From positions 1 through 34,943 of the forward strand of contig CAZBQG010000009.1 in assembly GCA_964493945.1 (NCBI GenBank): DNA of 34,943 nt. The letters are read 5' to 3'. Below the pieces are notes generated by a model. The model was not told the origin of the DNA, ran no database searches, and saw nothing but the letters and a program-made list of their open reading frames with translations. The stretch's first letter is position 1; every line of letters begins with the position of its first letter. The position numbers and the translations under genes were made by a program. This DNA is from CAZBQG01 sp964493945. Its GTDB lineage: Bacteria; Pseudomonadota; Alphaproteobacteria; Rhodospirillales; UBA2165. Positions 1 to 8,459 of this stretch are shown in pieces.

Positions 1-50
1 CTTGCTTGAATCACACAAACCATTGATAGTCCGTTAACTGTCAACAGGAC

Positions 51-587
51 CTAGCCCGGATTGGCCTCATCCAGTTTGGGAAACCAGGCTGCCAGGCGCC
101 GGAGTGCGCCATCGCGGATGCCCAGTTCATCCAGATGGGCCAGGATGTTCTCCACATATTCCCGGCCCGCACCCTCTGACCCATGGGCGTCCCAGATGAT
201 GCGGGCGGCGCGCTCCGGGTCCAGCCGGCCGGCATATTGGGGATTGGCCCGGTTGGCTACATAACAATAGGCCTGCACCCGGCCTCCATCGAAATGCACC
301 GTCCGCCAGCCTGGAATATAGACATCACCAATCAATTCCCTCGCGTCCAGATAATCGATCACCTCGTCTTTCACTTCCGGCGCCACCCGGAAGGCAAGCC
401 CCGCACAAGAACCGCCCGGCATCAGCCCGGCGACCAAGCCGGGCTTTTCTTCGGTTCCCCTGTAAAGAACGGATTGGATGCACATGGCCCGGTGATAGCC
501 AAAAAGACGCGCCCGGCGGGTCTCAATGAAGGGGAAACCGGGCCGCCACATGAGGGATCCATAGCCGAAAATCCAGATGCCTTTCAT
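51..587 (-). CDS. chaC: ChaC-type glutathione-specific gamma-glutamylcyclotransferase
   Basis: This 178-residue protein matches the ChaC family, which cleaves glutathione to 5-oxoproline and cysteinyl-glycine in the cytoplasm. The N-terminal substrate loop FGYGSLMW (residues 7-14) is diagnostic. The YLDARE segment (about residues 79-84) holds the glutamate expected to be the general base. Length is slightly below the usual 180-220 residues, but both ends of the fold seem present. The ATG overlaps the stop of the upstream exporter gene by four bases (ATGA), so the two are probably translationally coupled. No signal peptide is visible. The family call is firm; glutathione as the actual substrate is inferred from the family. 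Confidence 0.9.
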   Translation of the reverse strand: MKGIWIFGYGSLMWRPGFPFIETRRARLFGYHRAMCIQSVLYRGTEEKPGLVAGLMPGGSCAGLAFRVAPEVKDEVIDYLDARELIGDVYIPGWRTVHFDGGRVQAYCYVANRANPQYAGRLDPERAARIIWDAHGSEGAGREYVENILAHLDELGIRDGALRRLAAWFPKLDEANPG

Positions 588-1495
588 GATTCCGGATCGC
601 TCGTGACCAAGGCAACGCCCAACACCACGGCGCCCATGCCGGCAAGTTGGAAAGGCCCCAGCACTTCATCGAACATGAAATAGCCCATCACGGCGGTCAC
701 TGGCGAGACCAGGTAAAAAAGGCTCGCAACCTTGGTCGCCGCACCGCGGCGGATGAGAATGAAAAGAAGGGTGATGGTCCCGACGGACAGGACCAGTACC
801 AGCCAGACGGTGGCCAGGATGAAGTCTGTGGTCCACTGGATTTCCATGGTCTCGAAACTGACCACGATAAGCCCGGTGACCAGCCCGGCGGCGCTGAACT
901 GGATGACCGAGCCCGAGCGTAAATCCATGGTTCCACAAAATTTCTTCTGATAAAGCGTCCCCGCCGTTATGCCGGCCAGGCCGATAAAGGCGAACCACAG
1001 ATCCAGATTGTCATCCATGGAAAGGGAAACCTTGCGCCCGATGATGAGCATCACGCCCAAAAAGCCCAATCCAATCCCCAGCCATTGCCGCCGCCCCACC
1101 TTCTCACCCAGCAAGGGCCCAGCGATTGCGGCTGTCAGGGGCGGCTGCAGGCCGACGACGACGGCCACCAGGCCGGTGGACAGGCCATGATCGAGGGCCG
1201 CGAACACGCCTCCCAGATAGCCGGCATGAAGCAATACACCGGCGATGGCCACATGGACGAACATGCGTGCGCTATCCGGCCAGGGCGCCCGGCTGACCAG
1301 GGACACCAGCAGCATCAACCCGGCGACGATGGCGAAACGGATGGCCAGGAAGGTAAAGGGTTCGGCATGGCCCAAACCGGCCCGCCCGGCCAGGAACCCG
1401 GTGCTCCACAGGAAGACAAAGACCAGGGGGGCCGCGCCCGTCCAAAATCCGTGCTTATCCAGTTGCCCGGGGACCGAGCCGTTCTTTATCGTCAT
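584..1495 (-). CDS. EamA/DMT-superfamily transporter
   Basis: This 303-residue hydrophobic protein has about ten predicted membrane segments arranged as two EamA halves. The first starts around PLVFVFLWSTGFLAGR (residues 23-38) and the second begins near residue 160. Such proteins are usually exporters of small metabolites or amino acids in the inner membrane; the substrate cannot be told from the sequence. The internal PPLTAAIAGPLLGEKVG stretch (near residue 120) is the typical end-of-first-half motif. It heads a two-gene unit with chaC (four-base overlap) and is divergent from the DUF2125 gene across a 62-base gap. A glutathione-related cargo would be a guess based only on the neighbour. 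Confidence 0.88.
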   Translation of the reverse strand: MTIKNGSVPGQLDKHGFWTGAAPLVFVFLWSTGFLAGRAGLGHAEPFTFLAIRFAIVAGLMLLVSLVSRAPWPDSARMFVHVAIAGVLLHAGYLGGVFAALDHGLSTGLVAVVVGLQPPLTAAIAGPLLGEKVGRRQWLGIGLGFLGVMLIIGRKVSLSMDDNLDLWFAFIGLAGITAGTLYQKKFCGTMDLRSGSVIQFSAAGLVTGLIVVSFETMEIQWTTDFILATVWLVLVLSVGTITLLFILIRRGAATKVASLFYLVSPVTAVMGYFMFDEVLGPFQLAGMGAVVLGVALVTSDPES

Positions 1496-1557
1496 GGGCC
1501 TCGCTACCTTTTGCCAAAGTGTTTATATAAGGAGGATGCGCCCGAAAGAAGCAAAGA

Positions 1558-2766
1558 GTGGCTGAGATGGGGCCTTCCGACCAATCCGATTGGCTGGAGG
1601 AGGGGCCCAAGCTGCCCCGTCATCCGGTCTTCGATTACAAGCCGCCGCCCTATCTGAAAGTCATCCGCTATAGTCTGATAAGCGTGGTGATCGCCGCACT
1701 CCTCTCCCTTTCCTATACGGGGCTTTGGTTTTTCGGCGCCACTCAGTTGCGAAAGGCGGTCTTGGGCTGGGTCGAGATGCGCCGGAGCGAAGGGGTGGCG
1801 GTCACCTATGACCGGCTTGAACTGAGCGGATTTCCGAGCTCCCTCCAGGTCCTGATGACGGCCCCCAAAATGAGCCGGGCGGGGTTTGGCGGGCAGGGCG
1901 CGGAGTCCACGGGCGGGCGCCTGGAGGCCAGCCGCTTTCTGGCCCAGGCCGTGCCCTGGAAATTTAACCAATTCGATGTGGATTTGTCAGGAGAATTGGC
2001 GGCAAGCTTCGCCCATGAAGGAAAATTGATCAATTATAAGGGTGCGGCAAAGCGGCTGTTTTCCCGCTGGATCATGCATGGAGACGGGTTGCCCAGTGCC
2101 GCGAAAATTGAGGTCAAGGGGCTGGGCCTGGCCCATGCAAATGGTAAAAAGGGCGCCCCTCCCCAGGTCCAGGTCAAATCCCTGCATCTGACGGCCGAGA
2201 GATTGTTTCCCGGCGAAATCACCCATCAAACACCTACATTTTCCCTCAAGCTGACCGGCAAGGATCTGCGGGTTCCGGAATTCATCCCATTGCCTTTGGG
2301 ACAAGACGTCAGTGATCTCCTCGTCTTGGGCAAGATTCTGGGCGAATTGCCGCCAAGCTCCCTGGTAAAAGCGCTGAGCAAATGGCGCGACGGGGGAGGA
2401 ACGGTGGAAGTAAAACAAATCCGCCTGCGCCACGGCCCCCTGGACGTGCTGGCCAACGGGACCCTGGCGCTGGACAAGGAGCTGCAGCCCGTCGGGGCCA
2501 TGACCGCTCGCATACGGGGGTTCTTCGCCACCGTCGACCGGCTACGCCGGGCGGGCCTGATCCGGTCGCGCGACGCGGCTATGGCGAAGCTGGTTCTGGG
2601 CGCCCTGGCCCGGCGCCCATCGGGGGGCGGCCCCAGCACGGTCAGCCTGCCTTTGACCATTCAGAAGGGCAAATTATATGCCGGCCCCGTCACTTTGGCC
2701 GAACTGCCGGTGATCGATTGGGGCGGCGGAAGTACAGCAGGGGATAAGGTTAAAATCCTGCGTTAG
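1558..2766 (+). CDS. DUF2125 family envelope protein
   Basis: This 402-residue protein resembles the alphaproteobacterial DUF2125 family, whose function is unknown. A single hydrophobic segment (about residues 38-62, VIRYSLISVVIAALLSLSY) follows a proline-rich cytoplasmic stretch and should act as a membrane anchor. The remainder is then periplasmic and beta-rich. The start is uncertain: GTG at 1558 is used here, but ATG at 1567, three codons later, is equally plausible. A perfect AAGGAGG at 1529-1535 lies too far upstream for either and directly abuts an out-of-frame ATG. The stop lies only four bases from the stop of the convergent tyrC, with no room for a terminator. Confidence 0.8.
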   Translation: MAEMGPSDQSDWLEEGPKLPRHPVFDYKPPPYLKVIRYSLISVVIAALLSLSYTGLWFFGATQLRKAVLGWVEMRRSEGVAVTYDRLELSGFPSSLQVLMTAPKMSRAGFGGQGAESTGGRLEASRFLAQAVPWKFNQFDVDLSGELAASFAHEGKLINYKGAAKRLFSRWIMHGDGLPSAAKIEVKGLGLAHANGKKGAPPQVQVKSLHLTAERLFPGEITHQTPTFSLKLTGKDLRVPEFIPLPLGQDVSDLLVLGKILGELPPSSLVKALSKWRDGGGTVEVKQIRLRHGPLDVLANGTLALDKELQPVGAMTARIRGFFATVDRLRRAGLIRSRDAAMAKLVLGALARRPSGGGPSTVSLPLTIQKGKLYAGPVTLAELPVIDWGGGSTAGDKVKILR

Positions 2767-2770
2767 AGCG

Positions 2771-3667
2771 TCAAGCCTGTTTGGCATCCACCACGCCCCG
2801 GCGGATTTCCCGGGTGCGGGTGAATAAATCATGCAGCGTATCGGCCTCACCCCAGCGGATAGCGCGTTGCAGGGCGGTCAGGTCTTCGTTGAAGCGTTGC
2901 AGGATTTCCAGGACGGCTTCTTGGTTATTGACGAAGACATCGCGCCACATGACCGGATCGGATGCGGCGATGCGGGTGAAGTCGCGGAAACCGCCGGCAG
3001 AAAACTTGATCACATCGTCGCGCAGGGAGCCTTCCAGATCGGTCGCCGTGCCGACGATGGTGTAAGCGATCAGATGGGGCAAATGGGAGGTCATGGCCAT
3101 CACCCGGTCATGACGCTCGGGCTCCATGATTTCGATATTGGAGCCGGCCCGGCGCCAAAATTCGGCAACCCGTTCCATAGCATCTTCATCGGCCCCCGGC
3201 GGCGGCGTGAGGATGCACCAGCGGCCTTCGAACAATTCGACAAAACCGGCGCGCGGCCCGGAATGCTCCGTGCCCGCCACCGGATGGGCCGGGACGAGAT
3301 GAACGCCCTCTGGCATCAAATCGGCCAAATCCTGGATCACGGCCTGTTTGACCGATCCCACATCGCTCAAAATAGCCCCGGGCTTCAAATGGGGCGCGAT
3401 CATCTCTCCGATGGCCCGGTAGGTTCCGATGGGCGTGCAGATGATAACCAGATCCGCATCCTTGACGGCCTCGGCGGCGTCCAGATAGATGCTGTCGGCC
3501 AGCCCCAGTTCCTGGGCAACCTCCAGGCTTTCGGCGGAGCGGGCGGCGACGGCGATATGATCCGCCAAGCCGTGGCGCCGGATGACATGGGCCAAAGATG
3601 ACCCGATCAGCCCGATACCGATCAGGGTAATGCGCGAAAACATGGGTTTGGTTTCGGTTCCGGTCAT
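2771..3667 (-). CDS. tyrC: prephenate/arogenate dehydrogenase
   Basis: This 298-residue enzyme of the TyrA/TyrC family oxidatively decarboxylates prephenate or arogenate in tyrosine synthesis. The N-terminal Rossmann fold shows IGIGLIGSS (residues 16-24). The VPAHPVAGTEHSG region (about residues 123-135) carries the histidines of the active site, and SHLPHLIAY marks the helical C-terminal domain. No ACT or chorismate mutase domain is attached, as in the short alphaproteobacterial form. It is the last gene of the chorismate mutase-hisC-tyrC operon and starts three bases after the hisC stop. A second possible start is the ATG eight codons in. Whether prephenate or arogenate is preferred cannot be decided from sequence; the adjacent aminotransferase leaves the arogenate route open. 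Confidence 0.92.
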   Translation of the reverse strand: MTGTETKPMFSRITLIGIGLIGSSLAHVIRRHGLADHIAVAARSAESLEVAQELGLADSIYLDAAEAVKDADLVIICTPIGTYRAIGEMIAPHLKPGAILSDVGSVKQAVIQDLADLMPEGVHLVPAHPVAGTEHSGPRAGFVELFEGRWCILTPPPGADEDAMERVAEFWRRAGSNIEIMEPERHDRVMAMTSHLPHLIAYTIVGTATDLEGSLRDDVIKFSAGGFRDFTRIAASDPVMWRDVFVNNQEAVLEILQRFNEDLTALQRAIRWGEADTLHDLFTRTREIRRGVVDAKQA

Positions 3668-3670
3668 TGT

Positions 3671-4759
3671 TCAGCCTGTGAATTCCTGCAAGGCCTGGAC
3701 CACGGCCCGCATTTCGTCTTCCAGCCCGATAGTGATGCGCAAGGCGTCGGGCAACCCATAGCCCCCCATGCGGCGCACGATGATGCCTTTGGATTTGAGA
3801 TGGGCATCCGCCGCCTCCGCATCCTGGCCGGGGGTTTCGGGAAAGCGGACCAGCACGAAATTACCGAAGCTTTCCGGCACGGTCAGGCCCAGGGCGCGCA
3901 GCTCTTCAGTCAACCAGGCCAGCCAGGCTTCGTTATGGGCAACGGATTTGGCCAGAAATTCCAAATCCTCCACCGCCGCCAGCCCGGCCGCCTGAGCGGT
4001 GGCCGAGACGTTAAAGGGACTGCGGATGCGATTGATGATATCGGCCACCTCGGGCGGGCAATAGGCCCAGCCGAGACGCAGGCCGCCCAGGGCGTATATC
4101 TTGGAAAATGTACGCAACATGACCACATTATCACCCGCCTGGACCATTTCCTCGCCCGCCGTGTAATCGTTGCGCGAGATATATTCGGCATAGGCCGAAT
4201 CCACCACCAGCAGAATGCGGCTGGGCAATTCGTCCCGCAGGCGCTGGAGTTCGCCGCTGCCCAGATAAGTGCCCGTCGGATTGTTGGGATTGGCGATAAA
4301 CAAAATCCGGGTCTTGCCAGTCACCTTGCCCAAAAGAGCATCCACATTGGCGGTGATGCCCTTCTCGGGCGCCGCCACGGGCGCCGCACCGGCAGCCTTG
4401 GCATAGATCGAATACATGGCAAAACCGTGGGCACTGTGAAGCACCTCATCGCCCACACCCGCATAGGCGCGGCAGAGATGATAGATCAGCTCGTCCGATC
4501 CGGAGCCGCAGACGATGCGTTCCACTTCAAGTCCGTTCTGTTTGGCGATTGCGGCGCGCAGCTTGGCGCAATCGCCATCGGCGTAACGGTGCATGTCCCG
4601 GGCCGCTTCGGCGACCGCGGCAACGGATTTTGGGCTTGGGCCCAAAGCACCTTCGTTGGAGGCCAGCTTGATGATCCTATCGACGCCGGTTATTTCCGAT
4701 TCGCCCCCGGCATAAGGTTGAATACCCAGAAGGCCGGGAAGAGGTTGGGGAGATGTCAT
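3671..4759 (-). CDS. hisC: histidinol-phosphate aminotransferase family, probably also aromatic
   Basis: This 362-residue class I/II PLP aminotransferase belongs to the HisC subfamily. The N-terminus carries the family pattern LASNEGALGPSP (residues 32-43; the usual motif is LASNENPxGPSP). IANPNNPTGTYL lies near residue 155, and the PLP lysine sits in RTFSKIYALGGLRLGW. The gene lies between chorismate mutase (four-base overlap) and tyrC (three-base gap), not in a his operon. The context therefore suggests that it transaminates prephenate or phenylpyruvate/4-hydroxyphenylpyruvate, perhaps along with histidinol phosphate. In several alphaproteobacteria one HisC serves both pathways. Whether another hisC exists outside this window cannot be seen. 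Confidence 0.9.
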   Translation of the reverse strand: MTSPQPLPGLLGIQPYAGGESEITGVDRIIKLASNEGALGPSPKSVAAVAEAARDMHRYADGDCAKLRAAIAKQNGLEVERIVCGSGSDELIYHLCRAYAGVGDEVLHSAHGFAMYSIYAKAAGAAPVAAPEKGITANVDALLGKVTGKTRILFIANPNNPTGTYLGSGELQRLRDELPSRILLVVDSAYAEYISRNDYTAGEEMVQAGDNVVMLRTFSKIYALGGLRLGWAYCPPEVADIINRIRSPFNVSATAQAAGLAAVEDLEFLAKSVAHNEAWLAWLTEELRALGLTVPESFGNFVLVRFPETPGQDAEAADAHLKSKGIIVRRMGGYGLPDALRITIGLEDEMRAVVQALQEFTG

Positions 4760-5697
4760 GCTATTTTTTCCGCGTTTGAACCCAATTTAGCTGGCTCCCG
4801 GCTGCTCAGTTCCGCCGGTGCCAGAGGTACCGCATAATCGCCGATCGGTATGATTTGGGCGGGCTTCAGGTTCAATCCCTCGGCCAATTGACCTAGCATC
4901 CCATCGCCGGGCGCCAGATAGCTTTCGCAATGGAGCAGATGAAGCCATCGTTCGGGCGGATGCCGGTCGTGCCAGCGGGCCACCGGGGCCCCCGTCAGCC
5001 CGGCACTGCTAAGAGCTTCGACCATCGCGCCCGAGGTCAGCTCCCGGTTCATATCCACCACCAGATAGCTGTGATCCTCACCCGAAGGTTCGGGCTCCAG
5101 CGCCGCGATAACCAGCGCTTCCAAGGCGCCCCCATTGCCGCCCGGCATATTTGCCCGGGAGCTTGGCGCAAAGGGCAGCTTGGCGATGATCCTGAGAGAC
5201 CCCTGCCCATCCTGCCCTTGTCCCTGGTTGGTCAGATGGGGCCACCAGGGCTCTTCATCATCAAGACGGGGCACGGGCAGGATACCAACACTTGCCGTGC
5301 CCTTGGCCACCTCCTCGATCACCCGCCAGGGCGATTGGAGCAGGTTCATGGGGGTGTAGGAACCATATTGGTCCCGCGCCAGGCGCCAAAAACCGCTTTC
5401 CCCTTCGGGTCCATATACGCCCACGGAAAAGGGCCCTTGCAGGCGCAACTGGGTGCTCAAAATCTCGCGCCAGACGCGGACCAGCTCGGGCTTGGGAAAG
5501 GCGCCCCGGTGGCGCCCCACCAAGGCACGCATGATCTGGGCCTCGCGCCCCGGGCGCAGCTTGACGCCGGCGCCCCGCTTGGCCCTCGAGACCTGTTCGA
5601 CCGCCTCCGTGCGGCGGATCAGAAGATCCTGCACGGCCTGATCGATGGAATCGATTTCCGCCCGTAATTCGCTTAAGTCCAGATCGCCGTCGGTCAT
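4756..5697 (-). CDS. chorismate mutase (AroQ type) with degenerate prephenate-dehydratase-like C-terminus
   Basis: This protein has 313 residues. Residues 8-90 form an AroQ chorismate mutase helix bundle, with residues matching the E. coli P-protein active site (R12, R29, K40, R51, E52). The remainder begins VGVYGPEGESGFWRLA and has a VGILPVP segment, which looks like the start of a prephenate dehydratase domain (YLGPEGTFS and GVVPIEN). The catalytic TRF motif of dehydratases is replaced by HSYLVV (about residue 213). An ACT-like end, RWLHLLHCESYL, follows. I infer an active mutase with a dehydratase module that has lost catalysis and may now be regulatory or structural. It heads the operon with hisC and tyrC. 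Confidence 0.85.
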   Translation of the reverse strand: MTDGDLDLSELRAEIDSIDQAVQDLLIRRTEAVEQVSRAKRGAGVKLRPGREAQIMRALVGRHRGAFPKPELVRVWREILSTQLRLQGPFSVGVYGPEGESGFWRLARDQYGSYTPMNLLQSPWRVIEEVAKGTASVGILPVPRLDDEEPWWPHLTNQGQGQDGQGSLRIIAKLPFAPSSRANMPGGNGGALEALVIAALEPEPSGEDHSYLVVDMNRELTSGAMVEALSSAGLTGAPVARWHDRHPPERWLHLLHCESYLAPGDGMLGQLAEGLNLKPAQIIPIGDYAVPLAPAELSSREPAKLGSNAEKIA

Positions 5698-5766
5698 AGG
5701 AGGAGCCCGCTTGTTCCGAGAAGGCGACAGTGATAGTCCGCCCGCCCGGCAAAATCAAAGAAAACA

Positions 5767-5796
5767 TTGACATAGGGTGACCGGGCTCACTAGTAC
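5767..5796 (+). promoter_or_regulatory. candidate sigma-70 promoter of metX-metW
   Basis: A perfect TTGACA at 5767-5772 is followed 18 bases later by TAGTAC at 5791-5796 (3 of 6 to TATAAT). Transcription would start near 5803. That is downstream of the GTG at 5777 and about 20 bases before the ATG at 5825, which supports the latter as the metX start. The -10 match is weak and no start site is known. Confidence 0.45.
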
Positions 5797-5824
5797 ACGG
5801 GCGCTGAAAGCACTAGGATTGGCC

Positions 5825-7003
5825 ATGATTGGAATTGCCGGAGAACAGGATCAACAGCCCCCTCAAGGCGGGGATGGGGCAAGCCTTCCCGGTAAAAGGG
5901 TCATCCTTGGCCGCGATAAGCCCCTGCGCCTGGATTGCGGCGTCGAATTATCAGATTTCACCCTGGCCTATGAGACTTACGGAACCCTGAACGCCGATAA
6001 AAGCAATGCGGTGCTGGTCTGCCACGCCCTGACCGGGGATCAGTTCCTGACCGGAGAGCATCCCACCACCGGCCGGCCCTGCTGGTGGCATCTGGTGGTC
6101 GGTCCCGGAAAAATCCTCGATACGGAACGTTATTTCATCATTTGCGCCAATGTGCTAGGCGGCTGCATGGGCAGCATTGGGCCCAAGGAAATCAACCCGG
6201 AGACGGGCCAGCCATGGGGTCTGGATTTTCCGGTGATCACCGTGGCCGATATGGTGCGTTCACAGGCGCTGTTGCTGGATCATCTGGGGGTCGATCAGCT
6301 TTTTTGCGTGATCGGTGGCTCCATGGGCGGCATGCAGGCCCTGGAATGGGCGACCAGCTACCAGGACCGGGTATTCGCGTCCGTTCCCATCGCCACATCT
6401 TCTTTTCATTCGGCCCAGAATCTGGCCCTGACCGAAGTGGGGCGCCAGGCGATCATGGCCGATCCCGACTGGTGCGGCGGCAATTACCAGCGCGAGGGCC
6501 GCAACCCCCACCGGGGCCTGGCCATCGCCCGCATGGTCGCCCATGTCACCTATATGTCGGAGCCCGCCCTGCAAACCAAATTCGGGCGCCAATTGCAGGA
6601 CCGGGAGGAAGTGACCTATGGCTTCGACGCCGATTTCCAGGTGGAAAGCTATCTGCGCCACCAGGGTATTTCCTTCGTCGACCGCTTCGATGCCAATTCA
6701 TATCTTTATATTACCCGGGCGATGAATTATTTCGATCTGGCCAAGAAACATGGCGGCGTGCTGGCCGATGCCTTCCGCGATACGACGACGCGCTATTGCA
6801 TTATTTCCTTCACCTCGGACTGGCTTTATCCGACGGCCGAGAACCGGCGCATCGTGCATGCCCTGAACGCGGTCGCCGCCAATGTGAGCTTTGCCGAGAT
6901 CACCTCCGATAACGGCCATGACGCCTTTTTGATGGAGGAACCCGAATTCTGGAAGGTATTGTCAGGATTTCTCGACGGGGCGGCGGAACACAGAGGCTTA
7001 TGA
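5825..7003 (+). CDS. metX: homoserine O-acetyltransferase (or succinyltransferase) MetX
   Basis: This 392-residue alpha/beta-hydrolase acyltransferase activates homoserine for methionine synthesis. The nucleophile serine lies in GGSMGGMQALEW. The charge-relay residues lie in SDWLYP (Asp) and SDNGHDAFL (His). CHALTGDQ near the N-terminus is the oxyanion-hole region. I chose ATG 5825, with AGGA seven bases upstream and just downstream of a TTGACA promoter. An in-frame GTG at 5777 would add 16 residues but would lie upstream of the predicted transcription start. It is followed 25 bases later by metW, the usual partner. Acetyl versus succinyl specificity depends on a few residues that I cannot assign safely. 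Confidence 0.93.
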   Translation: MIGIAGEQDQQPPQGGDGASLPGKRVILGRDKPLRLDCGVELSDFTLAYETYGTLNADKSNAVLVCHALTGDQFLTGEHPTTGRPCWWHLVVGPGKILDTERYFIICANVLGGCMGSIGPKEINPETGQPWGLDFPVITVADMVRSQALLLDHLGVDQLFCVIGGSMGGMQALEWATSYQDRVFASVPIATSSFHSAQNLALTEVGRQAIMADPDWCGGNYQREGRNPHRGLAIARMVAHVTYMSEPALQTKFGRQLQDREEVTYGFDADFQVESYLRHQGISFVDRFDANSYLYITRAMNYFDLAKKHGGVLADAFRDTTTRYCIISFTSDWLYPTAENRRIVHALNAVAANVSFAEITSDNGHDAFLMEEPEFWKVLSGFLDGAAEHRGL

Positions 7004-7028
7004 CGGTGGGGCCTATGAGGGCACAGCC

Positions 7029-7658
7029 ATGAAGATAGAGGAAACGGCGCGCAAATTTATCCGCGCTGATCTTTTGCTGGTCGCCGATATGGTGAAAGCC
7101 GGAAGCCGGGTCCTGGATGTGGGTTGCGGCGACGGAATCCTGCTCGATTACCTGGCCCGGACGAAAGAAGTGGATGGACGCGGCATCGAGCTGTCATCGG
7201 AAGGGGTCAATGCCTGCGTATCAGCCGGGCTTTCCGTCATCCAGGGCGATGCGGACACTGATTTGGCCGATTATCCCGACAAAGCCTTCGATTATGCCAT
7301 TCTCAGCCAGACCCTGCAGGCGACGCGGGCGCCCCGGGAGGTATTGGCCAATTTGGCCCGGATTGGCCATCAGGTGATCATTTCGTTCCCCAATTTCGCC
7401 TATTGGCGGGTGCGTTGGCATCTTTCATTGGCCGGGCGCATGCCGGTGACCAAATCCCTGCCCCATCATTGGTATGACACGCCCAACATCCATTTTTGTA
7501 CCATCCGGGATTTCATCGAGCTTTGCGCCGAAATGGGCATTACGGTGGAAACGGGCCTGGCCGTCGATCACCAGGGAAAATTCCGCACCATCAGGTCCGG
7601 TCTGTGGCGCGCCAACCTGTTTGGTGAGCAGGCCGTATTTCTGCTACGTAAAGTCTGA
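7029..7658 (+). CDS. metW: methionine biosynthesis protein MetW
   Basis: This 209-residue protein has a class I SAM-dependent methyltransferase fold. Motif I is VLDVGCGDGILLDYLA (residues 28-43), followed by the typical MetW features RGIELSSEGVNACVS and FDYAILSQTLQATRAP. MetW is co-encoded with MetX in most proteobacteria and is needed for full homoserine acyltransferase function; the methyl acceptor, if any, is not established. The ATG at 7029 has GAGG about nine bases upstream. Its stop is nine bases from the stop of the convergent methyltransferase gene at 7667. Family and context leave little doubt. Confidence 0.93.
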   Translation: MKIEETARKFIRADLLLVADMVKAGSRVLDVGCGDGILLDYLARTKEVDGRGIELSSEGVNACVSAGLSVIQGDADTDLADYPDKAFDYAILSQTLQATRAPREVLANLARIGHQVIISFPNFAYWRVRWHLSLAGRMPVTKSLPHHWYDTPNIHFCTIRDFIELCAEMGITVETGLAVDHQGKFRTIRSGLWRANLFGEQAVFLLRKV

Positions 7659-7666
7659 AATCTTTA

Positions 7667-8380
7667 TTATCTATTGGTTACCGTGACATAGGCGCGGGAT
7701 TTCATCGCTTCCGTGCTGGGTGTCGCGGCATATATCTGCTTTGACACCTCGATGGCCACCACGCCGCCAACGGCGCCAAACCAATCCTTGCCCAGTTTTT
7801 CCCAGGCCGGTGCGGAAGACAGCAGCATGCGCGACCTTCCGGGCGGCACAAAAAGCGCTGTGCGCTGTTGGAGCGGCATGAACATGGCATCGCGCAACAG
7901 ACGGGCGAGCTGGCCCGGCGTATAGGGCCGGCCATGGCCGAAGGGCGTGCGGTCGAGGCGCGCCCAGATGCCGCGCCGGTTTGGTGCGATGACGATCAGC
8001 CGGCCGCTTCCACTGAGCACGCGCCAGATTTCACGCATCATGGGCGGCACCGGCTCGGCGCATTCCACCCCATGGACCAAAAGCACCCGATCGACCGATA
8101 AATCAGGCAGGGGAAGTTTCGTCTCCTGGGCCAAAAACGTCCGGCAGGCCTGATCGCCGGGCCATTGCAGGACACCTTGCTGGGGTGGCATGACGGCCAT
8201 GACGCAGGCCGCTTCCTCCAGATATGGTGTGAGATAGGGCGTGGCAAAACCCAATCCCAAAACGCTCATCCCCGTCAGATCGGGCCAGTAGGCACGAACC
8301 GCCCCGCCGATCATGCGCCCGGCAATCTGGCCCAGGGGGCTTGCGTAAAATTCGCGCAAATCAACGGCATCGAGCCACAA
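7667..8380 (-). CDS. SAM-dependent methyltransferase of unknown substrate
   Basis: This 237-residue protein has a class I methyltransferase fold. The glycine-rich motif I is altered to VLGLGFATPYLTPYL (residues 40-54). LPDLSVDRVLLVHGVE fits motif II, and REIWRVLSGSGRLIVIAPNR is the post-II region shared with class I methyltransferases of the UbiE/Methyltransf_11 type. Initiation appears to use TTG at 8380, with AAAGG about eight bases upstream, because no in-frame ATG lies nearby. It is convergent with metW and divergent from the XRE regulator. The partner and substrate are unknown; the call is to family only. Confidence 0.8.
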   Translation of the reverse strand: MWLDAVDLREFYASPLGQIAGRMIGGAVRAYWPDLTGMSVLGLGFATPYLTPYLEEAACVMAVMPPQQGVLQWPGDQACRTFLAQETKLPLPDLSVDRVLLVHGVECAEPVPPMMREIWRVLSGSGRLIVIAPNRRGIWARLDRTPFGHGRPYTPGQLARLLRDAMFMPLQQRTALFVPPGRSRMLLSSAPAWEKLGKDWFGAVGGVVAIEVSKQIYAATPSTEAMKSRAYVTVTNR

Positions 8381-8424
8381 AGCGAAACCTTTCAGCAGGG
8401 CCTGGGAAGGTTAGAAAACCAACC

Positions 8425-8433
8425 TTATCCACA
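8425..8433 (+). other. DnaA-box-like 9-mer
   Basis: The nonamer TTATCCACA is an exact match to the DnaA-box consensus and lies in the AT-rich gap between the methyltransferase and XRE genes. Only one copy is visible here, and a single exact 9-mer in 35 kb could occur by chance. It may be a DnaA regulatory site; it is not evidence for an origin. Confidence 0.25.
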
Positions 8434-8459
8434 GTCAACGCACCAAAAAAGAGGGTGTA

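Noticed and set aside
3800..4837. A 345-codon open frame on the plus strand opposite hisC, and similar long antisense frames elsewhere (183-683, 2831-3601, 17565-18671, 22028-22846).
   Set aside because: They mirror conserved genes on the other strand, their products show no recognisable family, and GC-rich codon bias opens antisense frames by itself.
5711..5770. A 19-codon TTG-started leader peptide preceded by AGGAGG, upstream of metX.
   Set aside because: It would lie upstream of the predicted metX transcription start, has no regulatory codon run, and the AGGAGG overlaps the start of the divergent chorismate mutase gene.
5698..5824. A SAM-responsive riboswitch (SAM-II type) before metX.
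   Set aside because: Such elements occur before metA/metX in alphaproteobacteria, but I could not find the SAM-II conserved blocks or pseudoknot pairing; a covariance-model search would settle it.
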